DNA of 29,360 nucleotides from contig CALAGD010000031.1 of NCBI GenBank assembly GCA_937891425.1, positions 1 through 29,360 of the forward strand. The letters run 5' to 3'. The position numbers were made by a program, and so were the translations under genes. The notes below the pieces were generated by a model, which saw nothing but the letters and a program-made list of their open reading frames with translations, was not told the DNA's origin and did no database searches. The stretch comes from an uncultured Pigmentiphaga sp. GTDB lineage: Bacteria > Pseudomonadota > Gammaproteobacteria > Burkholderiales > Burkholderiaceae_B. Shown one piece after another: positions 8,380 to 15,546 of the stretch (positions are counted from its first letter, which is position 1; every line of letters starts with the position of its first letter).

Positions 8380-9201
8380 TTACCTGAGTTCGCGGTGCGA
8401 GGTGCCGATCTCGTTCTCGATGGCACGCACGCACTCCAGCATGCGGGGCCCGATTTTCTCGAGCAGGGTTTCGCGACTGAACACGAAGGCGGGCCCTCCG
8501 CAGTTGAATGCATAGCGCACGTTGCGGGGCCCGACGAAGCCGACTGCGGCCGAATTGATGAGCGGATGCCACTCGCCAATCGACAGGCAGATGCCGGTCT
8601 GTTCGGCTTCGGCGAGCGCGGCCTCGACGCCCGAACCCACACGTGCCCATTCGTCGGCGGCCGCAATGCGCGCGCTGGCCAGCAGGGCCTCGCGCTCATC
8701 GAGCGGCAGCAGACGCAGGTAGGCGCGGCCGATGGCAGAGGTGCAGAGATTGAGGCGAGCGCCGATGTCGAGCCTGGAAAAGATGACGCCGGAGTCGGGT
8801 CTGATGGTGTCGATGAGCACCATGTCGAAGCGGTCGCGCACGCCGAGGTGCACGACTCCCTGGGCAAACTCGGCCAGTTCGCGCAGGTAAGGCCGAATGC
8901 GCGTGCGCAGGTCGAAGTTGCGCAGGTAAGCGTTGCCAAGGTCGAGCACGGTGGGCGCGAGTTCGTACAGATCGCTGCCGCGCAACTGCTGCAGAAAACC
9001 GTGGTTGACCAGGGTGTTGATGAGCCGCGATACGGTGGCTTTGGGAATGCCGCTCAGGCGTGCGAGGTCGCTGTGGCTGAGCGGTTCCTTGTGCGTGGCC
9101 ACCGTGCGCAAGAGAGTCAGGCCGCGCGCCAATGCCGTCACTTCGTCACGAGTGTCTTCGTTCGTGGTGAGGTCGGGTCGGGAGTCGGGAGCTGCGGCCA
9201 T
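8380..9201 (-). CDS. IclR-family transcriptional regulator
   Basis: This 273-residue regulator has an N-terminal winged helix-turn-helix (about residues 22-85, with LTLLRTVATH and SGIPKATVSRLINTLVNHGFL). A C-terminal IclR effector-binding domain of roughly 170 residues follows, containing LGVRDRFDMVLIDTI, TSAIGRAYL and GVEAALAEAEQTGICLSIGEW. IclR proteins usually control adjacent catabolic operons in response to a small carboxylate or aromatic ligand. Here the gene is embedded third in the operon it probably regulates, between the dioxygenase and the oxidase. A dyad with TGGAA/TTCCA half-sites overlaps the operon promoter at 11221-11247 and is the obvious candidate target. Ligand and sign of regulation cannot be told from sequence. 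Confidence 0.9.
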   Translation of the reverse strand: MAAAPDSRPDLTTNEDTRDEVTALARGLTLLRTVATHKEPLSHSDLARLSGIPKATVSRLINTLVNHGFLQQLRGSDLYELAPTVLDLGNAYLRNFDLRTRIRPYLRELAEFAQGVVHLGVRDRFDMVLIDTIRPDSGVIFSRLDIGARLNLCTSAIGRAYLRLLPLDEREALLASARIAAADEWARVGSGVEAALAEAEQTGICLSIGEWHPLINSAAVGFVGPRNVRYAFNCGGPAFVFSRETLLEKIGPRMLECVRAIENEIGTSHRELR

Positions 9202-9228
9202 AGGGACAGAAATACGTTGCTGTCGACG

Positions 9229-10134
9229 TCAGCCCGCTGCGCTGGCCTCGAGTTCGGGTTGCGCGGCAGGGTCGTAGTCGACGTCCAGCGTGGTGGAGCG
9301 ACGCAGTTCGCGCCGTTCCGAGAGATTGTAACGGCGACCACGGTGCAGCGTGCAACGGTTGTCCCAGATGACGAGGTCACCCACGCGCCATTCGTGGCGG
9401 TAGACGTTCTCGCGTTGTGTCGCGTGCTCGAGCAGGTCGGACAGCAGCATGCGGCCGACGGGCGTAGGCAGGCCGATGACCTCGCGTGCGTGTGCGCCAA
9501 TGAACAGGTGCTTGCGGCCCGAGCCCGGATGCGTGCGCACGATGGGCCAGCGCACCGGCGGCAGGGCGCTTACCTGCGTTTCGGAGTAACCCGTGTCGCC
9601 CAGCAGGAACCGCGAGTGGAACACGAAATGTTCTGCTTCCAGGCCTTCGATTTCCTGTTTGAGGTCTTCCGGCAGGGTGTCGTAGGCGTGGCGCATGTCT
9701 GCAAACTCAGTCTCGCCGCCTTTCGACGGGTTGATGACAGAGTGCAGCATGGAGTAGCGCGCGCCAGGTTTCTGGAACGAGCTGTCGGCATGCCACATCT
9801 GGTTGGCCATGTTGTTGAGGATGCGAAAGTGGTTCAGATCGACCACTTCGTTGTTTTCGCCTACGTTGGAGATGTCGGCCAGTTCGTGATACTGGAGGCG
9901 CGTATGACGGTTCGACACACGCTTGAAGCCCAGGTCGAGCGGGCCAAAGGCTCTGGTGAAGGCCATCTGCTGGTCTTGGGTGATGGGCTCTTCGTTGCGG
10001 AAGACAACCACAGCGTACTGGTCGATGGCTTTAACGATGGCCTCGACTTCTTCAGGCGTGGGTACCTTGCGCAGGTCGACGCCGCTGATTTCGGCGACGA
10101 AGACGGGATGCAGGGGCTTGATTTGCAGCGACAT
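9229..10134 (-). CDS. TauD/TfdA-family Fe(II)/2-oxoglutarate dioxygenase
   Basis: This 301-residue enzyme belongs to the TauD/TfdA family of non-haem iron dioxygenases, which couple decarboxylation of 2-oxoglutarate to hydroxylation of a substrate (taurine, 2,4-D and others). The iron ligands are visible as the HxD of MWHADSSF (H115, D117) and the distal His of CTLHRGRRY (H264), with the 2-oxoglutarate arginine at R278 or R279 in RRELRRSTT. N-terminal VFVAEISGVDL is also typical. The ATG at 10134 has a GAGG Shine-Dalgarno; the open frame upstream adds an unlikely leader. It lies 52 nt after the Bug gene and 27 nt before iclR. The substrate is unknown: the neighbours point to a carboxylic acid, but sulfonates or aryloxyalkanoates cannot be excluded. 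Confidence 0.9.
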   Translation of the reverse strand: MSLQIKPLHPVFVAEISGVDLRKVPTPEEVEAIVKAIDQYAVVVFRNEEPITQDQQMAFTRAFGPLDLGFKRVSNRHTRLQYHELADISNVGENNEVVDLNHFRILNNMANQMWHADSSFQKPGARYSMLHSVINPSKGGETEFADMRHAYDTLPEDLKQEIEGLEAEHFVFHSRFLLGDTGYSETQVSALPPVRWPIVRTHPGSGRKHLFIGAHAREVIGLPTPVGRMLLSDLLEHATQRENVYRHEWRVGDLVIWDNRCTLHRGRRYNLSERRELRRSTTLDVDYDPAAQPELEASAAG

Positions 10135-10186
10135 GTGAAACCTCGGGTTCAGATGAGGAGTTTCAGGTATCCGACAGTGGGGTTGT

Positions 10187-11200
10187 CTAGTCGAGACGGA
10201 TGTTGTTGGCCTTGGCCACACGTGACCAGCGCTCGATTTCCGACCGGATGAGAGCGTTCCACTCGTCGGGGGCAGACCCTACGGGGGTAATTCCCAGCTG
10301 GCTGAATCGTTGTCTGACTTCGGGTTGCGCCAGCACGTCGGCAACGTCGTGCTGGATGCGGTTGATGATGGGGCGCGGGGTAGCAGAAGGTGCCACCAGA
10401 CCGATGATGCTGTACACCTCGAATCCCGGCAGTATTTCCGCGATGGTTCCTACCTCGGGCATGTTCTTGTCGCGCTGGCCTGTGGTAAGCGCAATGAACT
10501 TGAGCTTGCCCGAGTCGATGTGGGGGCGCACCGAATGGACGATGTCGAACATGATGTCGACCCGTCCGCCGATGAGGTCGGTGAGCGCAGGGCCGCTGCC
10601 GTTGTAGGGCACGTGCAGCAGGTCGACGCCGGCCTCGTTCTTGAACATTTCACCCGCCAGGTGCGTACCGGTGCCCGGCCCCGGTGTGGCGTAGCTGAGC
10701 TTGCCCGGGCGCTCCTTGGCGTACTGGATGAGCTCGGGCAGCGTGTTGAAGGGCGCCGCGGCCGGAGCCACCAGCGCCATGTTCGCCTGCGCAAGCTGGG
10801 TGATGCCGGTGAGATCTTTCAGGGTGTCGTAAGGCATGTTCGAGCGGATGGCCGGGTTGATGGTGTACGCCGAGATGACGATCACGAACGTGTGCCCATC
10901 AGCTGGCGCCTTGGCTGCCAGCGAGGTGGCCAGCATGGTCCCCGCCCCGGGCTTGTTCTCGATGACTACCGGCTTGCCCCATTTTTTCTCGAGGCCCTCG
11001 GCCACAATGCGGGCGATGACGTCGGTTGGTCCTCCTGCTGGGAAGGGCACCAGAAACCGCACGTCGCGGGTGGGGAAGTTGCTTTCGATTGGGGACCCGT
11101 CGGTCGGGCTGGCCGGACTGCTGGCCGACAACGCAGGATGTGTCAGGCCAAGGAGCAGGGTGGCCGCAATCAGGCCGGCCAGGAACCGGTGCGTGCGCAT
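10187..11200 (-). CDS. Bug/TctC-family periplasmic solute receptor 1
   Basis: This 337-residue receptor has a signal peptide (residues 1-25, hydrophobic core FLAGLIAATLLLGL, probable cleavage after ALSA) and a full Bug fold. The signatures are VRFLVPFPAGGPTD, VVIENKPGAGT and HLAGEMFKNEAGVDLLHVPYNGSGPALTDLIGG. Bug proteins bind carboxylates in the periplasm for tripartite tricarboxylate transporters, or act as sensors. No TctA or TctB gene is visible here. The ATG at 11200 has a strong GGAGGAG ribosome-binding site. It is the first gene of the dioxygenase-iclR-oxidase operon, so its ligand is likely the substrate or precursor of that pathway. Confidence 0.93.
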   Translation of the reverse strand: MRTHRFLAGLIAATLLLGLTHPALSASSPASPTDGSPIESNFPTRDVRFLVPFPAGGPTDVIARIVAEGLEKKWGKPVVIENKPGAGTMLATSLAAKAPADGHTFVIVISAYTINPAIRSNMPYDTLKDLTGITQLAQANMALVAPAAAPFNTLPELIQYAKERPGKLSYATPGPGTGTHLAGEMFKNEAGVDLLHVPYNGSGPALTDLIGGRVDIMFDIVHSVRPHIDSGKLKFIALTTGQRDKNMPEVGTIAEILPGFEVYSIIGLVAPSATPRPIINRIQHDVADVLAQPEVRQRFSQLGITPVGSAPDEWNALIRSEIERWSRVAKANNIRLD

Positions 11201-11220
11201 TGAAGTGTCTCCTCCATAAT

Positions 11221-11247
11221 TGGAACTTATTTTGGTTTTTAGTTCCA
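11221..11247. promoter_or_regulatory. Candidate operator overlapping the operon start site
   Basis: TGGAACT (11221-11227) and AGTTCCA (11241-11247) form a perfect 7-bp dyad with a 13-nt AT-rich spacer. The half-site centres are 21 bp apart, about two helical turns. It begins at the -10 element of the - strand promoter and covers the predicted start site, the usual place for a repressor. The TGGAA/TTCCA ends resemble half-sites of E. coli IclR, so the IclR protein at 8380-9201 is the likely ligand. Confidence 0.55.
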
Positions 11248-11275
11248 TTTTAGTTGCGAGAACCGGGGCTGGCAA
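11247..11275 (-). promoter_or_regulatory. Sigma-70 promoter of the bug-dioxygenase-iclR-oxidase operon
   Basis: On the - strand TTGCCA (11275-11270) and TAAAAT (11252-11247) are separated by exactly 17 nt. The predicted start is near 11240, giving a leader of about 40 nt that ends in the GGAGGAG ribosome-binding site before the ATG at 11200. Confidence 0.6.
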
Positions 11276-11421
11276 GCTTCTGACAACGATCTGCCTGACG
11301 CATCTGGCAGCACGGCGCCGCGAGCGAGTCCATCTCCATATGCATGAAGATCAGGCGCGCAGAGGAAGTCTGAACGCGACGCCCTGTGCGCGGGCGTACG
11401 CCAGGAGAGGCGTGGTTCTTC

Positions 11422-11449
11422 TTGAAACGGATCAATGTTTCACTATATT
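11422..11449 (+). promoter_or_regulatory. Promoter with internal dyad upstream of Bug receptor 2
   Basis: TTGAAA (11422-11427) and TATATT (11444-11449) are spaced by 16 nt, a good sigma-70 promoter for the + strand Bug gene, with a leader of about 118 nt. Between them lies a perfect dyad, TGAAAC-N8-GTTTCA (11423-11442), a plausible repressor site. I see no other structure in the 373-nt divergent intergenic region (11201-11573) beyond this and the - strand promoter and operator. Confidence 0.5.
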
Positions 11450-11573
11450 GAGGGCACGCTGGTGGGTCGACGCCGGGTGTTACCCGAACATGCTGCTGCA
11501 GTGAATATGGACGAGCATCGGATGACGGAATTAGACTTCCGACTCTGTCAGAAACCGTTGCAACGTCGAGTTC

Positions 11574-12557
11574 ATGAAAAAATGTCTCATATCCGTTCTC
11601 TGGATGGGCGTGCTGGCCTTGTCGTTGCTTCACGGCGGCGCAGCGCGGGCCGGTTTTCCCGAACGTCCCATGACATGGATTGTTCCGCTGGCGGCGGGTG
11701 GCCCTACCGACGCCATGACACGCAGCATCGCGAAACGGATCTCTGAAGAGCTGAATGCCACCATACTCATCGAGAACGTGACGGGGGCTGGGGGTACCAT
11801 CGGCGCAATGCGGGCGGCCAGCGCACCCAACGACAGTTACCATTTCCTCGTGGGGCACATGGGATTCATGGCAGCCGCACCTTCGCTATACAAGAACCTG
11901 CGCTACGACCCGGTCAAGGATTTCGAGGCCGTGATCCGTTTCCCGGATTCGCCCGTGGTGCTGCTGGTGCCAACCCAGTCGCCGTTCAGGACAGCTTCCG
12001 ACCTGATCGAGTATGCGAAGGCCAACCCGGGCAAGGTCAACTTCGGCACCTCAGGGGTTGGTTCGATGTCGCACCTGGCGGCCGAGCTGTTCGCTGCCGA
12101 AACGGGGGTTGAGATCATCACGGTGCCGTACCGCGGCAACGCGCCGGCGATGGCCGACCTGGTGGCGGGCCGCCTCGACGCCATATTTGATCTGAGCAAC
12201 ACCGCATTGGCCAACGTGAAGGCGGGATGGGTCAGGCCGTTGGGAGTGGCATCGAAACAGCCCATGGAACAGTTCGAAGGCGCGCCCACGCTGGATTCGG
12301 TCATCCCCGGGTTTGAGGCGGTGGCGTGGTTCGGGCTGTATGCGCCTGCCGGAACCGCGCGGGAACATCTGGAGCTCATCGAGCAGGCTTACCTGAAAGC
12401 CTTGCAGGACAAGGCGTTCGAAACCTCACTCTTCGATCAGGGGCTGCAGCTGCTGCCTCCGGAAGACTACCGCGGGAGCAGCTTGCGCTATCTGACCATC
12501 CACGACGCCAAGCGCTGGGCCGAGGTCGTTCGGCGCGCCAACCTGCAGCCTCAATAG
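11574..12557 (+). CDS. Bug/TctC-family periplasmic solute receptor 2
   Basis: This 327-residue receptor has a signal peptide (residues 1-26, core LISVLWMGVLALSLL, probable cleavage after AARA). The Bug motifs are MTWIVPLAAGGPTDAMTR, ILIENVTGAGGTIG and SHLAAELFAAETGVEIITVPYRGNAPAMADLVAG. It is transcribed divergently from Bug receptor 1 but is clearly different in sequence, so this is not a recent tandem duplication. No transporter membrane subunit adjoins it. The ribosome-binding site is weak (only CGAG near the ATG). The next gene downstream is a convergent 2-hydroxyacid dehydrogenase, so this receptor is probably monocistronic. The ligand is unknown; a hydroxy- or dicarboxylate fits the neighbourhood. 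Confidence 0.92.
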   Translation: MKKCLISVLWMGVLALSLLHGGAARAGFPERPMTWIVPLAAGGPTDAMTRSIAKRISEELNATILIENVTGAGGTIGAMRAASAPNDSYHFLVGHMGFMAAAPSLYKNLRYDPVKDFEAVIRFPDSPVVLLVPTQSPFRTASDLIEYAKANPGKVNFGTSGVGSMSHLAAELFAAETGVEIITVPYRGNAPAMADLVAGRLDAIFDLSNTALANVKAGWVRPLGVASKQPMEQFEGAPTLDSVIPGFEAVAWFGLYAPAGTAREHLELIEQAYLKALQDKAFETSLFDQGLQLLPPEDYRGSSLRYLTIHDAKRWAEVVRRANLQPQ

Positions 12558-12604
12558 GGCGGGGGGCCACCCACCGGTTTCGGCGGAGGCCCTCACGGTT
12601 GATC

Positions 12605-14014
12605 TCACGGTCTGAGAATGCGGCCCGGGTTCAGGATGCCGTACGGGTCGAACAAGGCTTTCAGGTCGCGCATCACGGCGACTTCTTCCGGCGAGCGCGT
12701 GTAGTGCAGGAAGTCGCGCTTGATGACGCCGATACCGTGTTCGGCCGAGATGCTGCCCCCGAAATTGCCGACTTCCTGGTACACCATGCCTTCCACCGCC
12801 TCGAGTTCGTGCATGCCGGAGTACGGGCCCGTCATGAGGTGCAGGTTGCTGTCGCCCAGATGTCCGAAGAACAGGTGCCGTTGCCGTGGGTAGCGCTGTG
12901 ACAGCCTGTCGTGCATGACGGTTACGAAGTCATCCATGCGCGAGATGGGAATGCCGATGTCAAACGAGGCGCGCGGTTTCATTTGTCCGAGCAATTCGCC
13001 GATGGCCTCCCGGTATGCCCAGAGCCGCCGCGCGTCGGCGATGGATTGCGCCACGATGGCATCACTGATGGTACCGTCATCGAACGACTGCTCGATGACG
13101 GCCTCGAGTTGTTCGCGATCGTGTGCTTCATTGGCTCCCTGCACCTCCAGCAGGGCATAAACCGGGTAAGTGCGGTCGAACGGCAGCGCGCTTCGGGACG
13201 CCTCGGCGCTGGCGTTCATGAAGGAGTGCCACATGAGTTCGAAGGCCGAGAGCCCCGGCATGTCGCGCTTGAGGGTTTTCAGCAGTCGGGTGGCGGCATC
13301 GAACGATGGCAGAGCGCACAGGGCCGTGACCGTGCTGGCAGGCAGCGGCACCAGCTTGAGTACCAGTCGCGTAATCACGCCCAGTGTACCTTCCGACCCG
13401 ATGAAGATATGGCGCAGTTCGGTGCCGGTGGTGTTCTTGGTGACCTTGTTCAGCATGGTCAGCAGCCGACCGTCGGGCAGTGCTACCTCCAGCCCCAGGG
13501 TGAGTTCGCGCATGCAGCCGTACCGGATGACCCGGTTGCCACCCGCGTTGGTGGAAGCGTTGCCGCCAACCTGGCACGAGCCGCGCGCGCCCAGATCCAG
13601 CGGAAAGTACCAGCCACGGGCCTCGACATGCTGTTGCAGGGTTTCCAGTACCACCCCGGCCTGCACCTGGACCGTACCTGCCACCTCGTCCAGCACCTCG
13701 ATCTGATTGAGCCGATGCAGTGACAGGGCCACCTCGCCCGGTTGGGGCGTGGCACCGCCAGCCAGCCCGGTGCGTCCGCCCTGCACGACGACGGGCTGGC
13801 GGTGGCGCGAACAGCACGCGAGCGCGGCAGCCACGGTCTCCGGCGTTTTTGGCATGATCAGCAGAGACGGAACATGGTGCTGGGCCTCGCTCCAGTCACC
13901 GCTGTGCGCGGCCAGGGTGTCGTGATCGCGTGAGATTGCGTCTTCGCCAATGGCCTGGGCGAGATCGCGCGCAAGGGCTTCGATTCTGTCGTGAGATGGG
14001 GCGGTGGCGTTCAT
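12605..14014 (-). CDS. FAD-linked 2-hydroxyacid dehydrogenase (GlcD/D-2HGDH-like)
   Basis: This 469-residue flavoprotein is of the GlcD / D-lactate / D-2-hydroxyglutarate dehydrogenase family. The PCMH-type FAD domain (about residues 45-185) contains PVVVQGGRTGLAGG and DLGARGSCQVGGNASTNAGG. The C-terminal FAD-oxidase domain (about 220-467) carries the metal and substrate-site histidines in FGHLGDSNLHL and ISAEHGIGVIKRD, and ends FDPYGILNPGRILRP as is usual. Such enzymes oxidise D-2-hydroxyacids and pass electrons to a quinone or flavoprotein. The ATG at 14014 was chosen from alignment with the family start; the upstream frame is open but has no family sequence. It is convergent with Bug receptor 2 and divergent from the Ldh2-type gene. 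D-2-hydroxyglutarate, D-lactate and glycolate are all possible substrates. Confidence 0.85.
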   Translation of the reverse strand: MNATAPSHDRIEALARDLAQAIGEDAISRDHDTLAAHSGDWSEAQHHVPSLLIMPKTPETVAAALACCSRHRQPVVVQGGRTGLAGGATPQPGEVALSLHRLNQIEVLDEVAGTVQVQAGVVLETLQQHVEARGWYFPLDLGARGSCQVGGNASTNAGGNRVIRYGCMRELTLGLEVALPDGRLLTMLNKVTKNTTGTELRHIFIGSEGTLGVITRLVLKLVPLPASTVTALCALPSFDAATRLLKTLKRDMPGLSAFELMWHSFMNASAEASRSALPFDRTYPVYALLEVQGANEAHDREQLEAVIEQSFDDGTISDAIVAQSIADARRLWAYREAIGELLGQMKPRASFDIGIPISRMDDFVTVMHDRLSQRYPRQRHLFFGHLGDSNLHLMTGPYSGMHELEAVEGMVYQEVGNFGGSISAEHGIGVIKRDFLHYTRSPEEVAVMRDLKALFDPYGILNPGRILRP

Positions 14015-14128
14015 GGGTTTACCTGGACAGGCGTCCTGCGTTTGCCGAACGAATACCTGATGATGCGGATGAAACCTCAAGCATACGCAGTTTGATCCTA
14101 CGGCGCATCCGGAAGATGCCCAGTTGTT

Positions 14129-14169
14129 GCCGGCCGCCTGGTGCAGGTGCCGGGTTTGCGGCGGCCGGC
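14129..14169. repeat. Perfect 10-bp GC-rich inverted repeat in divergent intergenic region
   Basis: GCCGGCCGCC (14129-14138) is exactly complementary to GGCGGCCGGC (14160-14169), with a 21-nt loop. It lies midway between two divergent dehydrogenase genes and has no following T-tract, so it is not a normal terminator. I saw no convincing promoter pair in the 331-nt region 14015-14345, only a TAAAAT without a well-placed -35. Confidence 0.5.
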
Positions 14170-14345
14170 CGCATGCCACGCAGTCGGGCGCGAATGCGCC
14201 AGCTGGGCCGGTTCTGATGGCCGGGGCCGGGGTCTGCGTAAAATCACGAGACTTCACGCAAACGTTCCAACCCCGCTGTCGCATTCCGGGCCAGCGCCGC
14301 AATCTGGCCTGATGCGCGACCATGCAAGTCTGTGCCGGTCAGTCC

Positions 14346-15416
14346 ATGAATACCCAAACTTCCGAGTCTCCTCCGATCAGCATCCATCACCTGCGCGACT
14401 TCGCAGCCTCCCTGCTGCAACGCGGGGGATTCACACGCAGCCAGGCCGAGGAAACTGCGGACATGCTTGTCTGGGCAAATGCCCGCGGAGTGCATACGCA
14501 TGGGGTCATGCGCATCCCGAGCTACTTCGAAACGATCAGGTCTGGCGAGGTGCATCCCGACGCGCAGATGCGCGTGTTGCGTCGGGAGGGGGCGGTTTGC
14601 GTACTGGAAGCCGACCGTGCCCCCGGCGCCACCGCCATGCTTGAAGGGGTTCGGGTGGCTGCCCGGCTGGCCGACGAGCAGGGCATCGGCTGGTGCGCCG
14701 TGCGCCAGACGGCGCACGCAGGGGCGGTCGGGTATTTCGTTGAGCGGCTGACGCGGATGGGCAAGGCAGGAATCGCCATGACGGCCTCCCGTCCCCTCAT
14801 GGCGTACTACGGCGCCAGAGGCAAGGCCGTTTCCACCAATCCCATTGCCATCGGGGTGCCCAGGCCCGATGGCCTGCCACCCATCATCCTCGACATGTCG
14901 ACGGCCGCTGTGCCCATGGGAAAGATCTTCGCGGCGCGCGAGGCTGGCGAGCCCATACCGGTTGGCTGGGGCGTGGATGCGAACGGGGCGGACACTACCG
15001 ATCCGCACGGTGTTGTGGCCGTGTTGCCGATGGCTGGACCAAAGGGCAGTGGCCTGGCGCTGATGATCGAGATCCTGTGTGCCGTTCTGGTGGGTAACCC
15101 GAATATCGCTCCCATCCTGGGGGGCGGAAAGTTCAACGGGTTCAATGGCATGATGCTGGCCATCAACCCGGATGCGTTTGGTGATGGCGCCGGTTTCCTC
15201 GCGCATGTGGAAGCGCTGGCGAAAGCAATCCACGGTCTGGATCCCGCACCGGGGGTTGAGAGCGTGCTGCTGCCTGGTGAGCGTGGTCATCAGGCGCAGC
15301 GCAAGAGTGAAACCGAGGGGGTGCGGGTGCCGGCTGCTACGGTAGCGCGCCTGCTGCAGCTGGCTGCCGAACATGCGGTTCCCGTTCCGGTGGAATGGGC
15401 AAGTTTGCAAGCCTGA
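14346..15416 (+). CDS. Ldh2-family malate/L-lactate-type dehydrogenase
   Basis: This 356-residue NAD(P)-dependent oxidoreductase is of the Ldh2/MDH2 family (malate, L-sulfolactate, ureidoglycolate and related 2-hydroxyacid dehydrogenases), distinct from Rossmann-fold malate dehydrogenase. Typical motifs are ANARGVHTHGVMRIP (residues 44-58; the family His is H50 or H52), TAHAGAVGYF (catalytic-type His H124), STNPIAIGVP, ILDMSTAAVPMGKI and GPKGSGLALMIEIL. The start is uncertain: an ATG at 14322 adds eight residues, and neither site has a clear Shine-Dalgarno. I prefer 14346 because it gives the usual short lead into the first helix. The exact hydroxyacid is unknown. Confidence 0.85.
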   Translation: MNTQTSESPPISIHHLRDFAASLLQRGGFTRSQAEETADMLVWANARGVHTHGVMRIPSYFETIRSGEVHPDAQMRVLRREGAVCVLEADRAPGATAMLEGVRVAARLADEQGIGWCAVRQTAHAGAVGYFVERLTRMGKAGIAMTASRPLMAYYGARGKAVSTNPIAIGVPRPDGLPPIILDMSTAAVPMGKIFAAREAGEPIPVGWGVDANGADTTDPHGVVAVLPMAGPKGSGLALMIEILCAVLVGNPNIAPILGGGKFNGFNGMMLAINPDAFGDGAGFLAHVEALAKAIHGLDPAPGVESVLLPGERGHQAQRKSETEGVRVPAATVARLLQLAAEHAVPVPVEWASLQA

Positions 15417-15434
15417 TCTGCCGTGATGGCTTCA

Positions 15435-15450
15435 GCGCCGCTATCGGCGC
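15435..15450. other. Small GC-rich hairpin between dehydrogenase and MFS genes
   Basis: GCGCCG-CTAT-CGGCGC is a perfect 6-bp stem with a tetraloop, 19 nt after the stop of the Ldh2-type gene. There is no T-tract after it, so an intrinsic terminator is unlikely. It could protect the 3' end of the transcript or be chance. Confidence 0.3.
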
Positions 15451-15546
15451 AGTCAATGGTACGTCTTGTATAACACCTATGACGTTGCCGCCGGCCCAGC
15501 GAGGGCCGTGTTTGCGGTATTCTTAGGGAATCAGTTTCCCTCCGCA

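Noticed and set aside
8368..10251. A 627-codon + strand open frame across the iclR and dioxygenase genes
   Set aside because: It is antisense to two well-recognised genes and its translation shows no domain; long antisense frames are common at this GC content.
11250..11858. A 202-codon - strand open frame across the divergent intergenic region
   Set aside because: It overlaps the start of Bug receptor 2 and both promoters. Its translation has mixed composition without family resemblance.
12911..13723. A 270-codon + strand open frame
   Set aside because: It is antisense to the FAD-linked dehydrogenase gene, with no domain and no ribosome-binding site.
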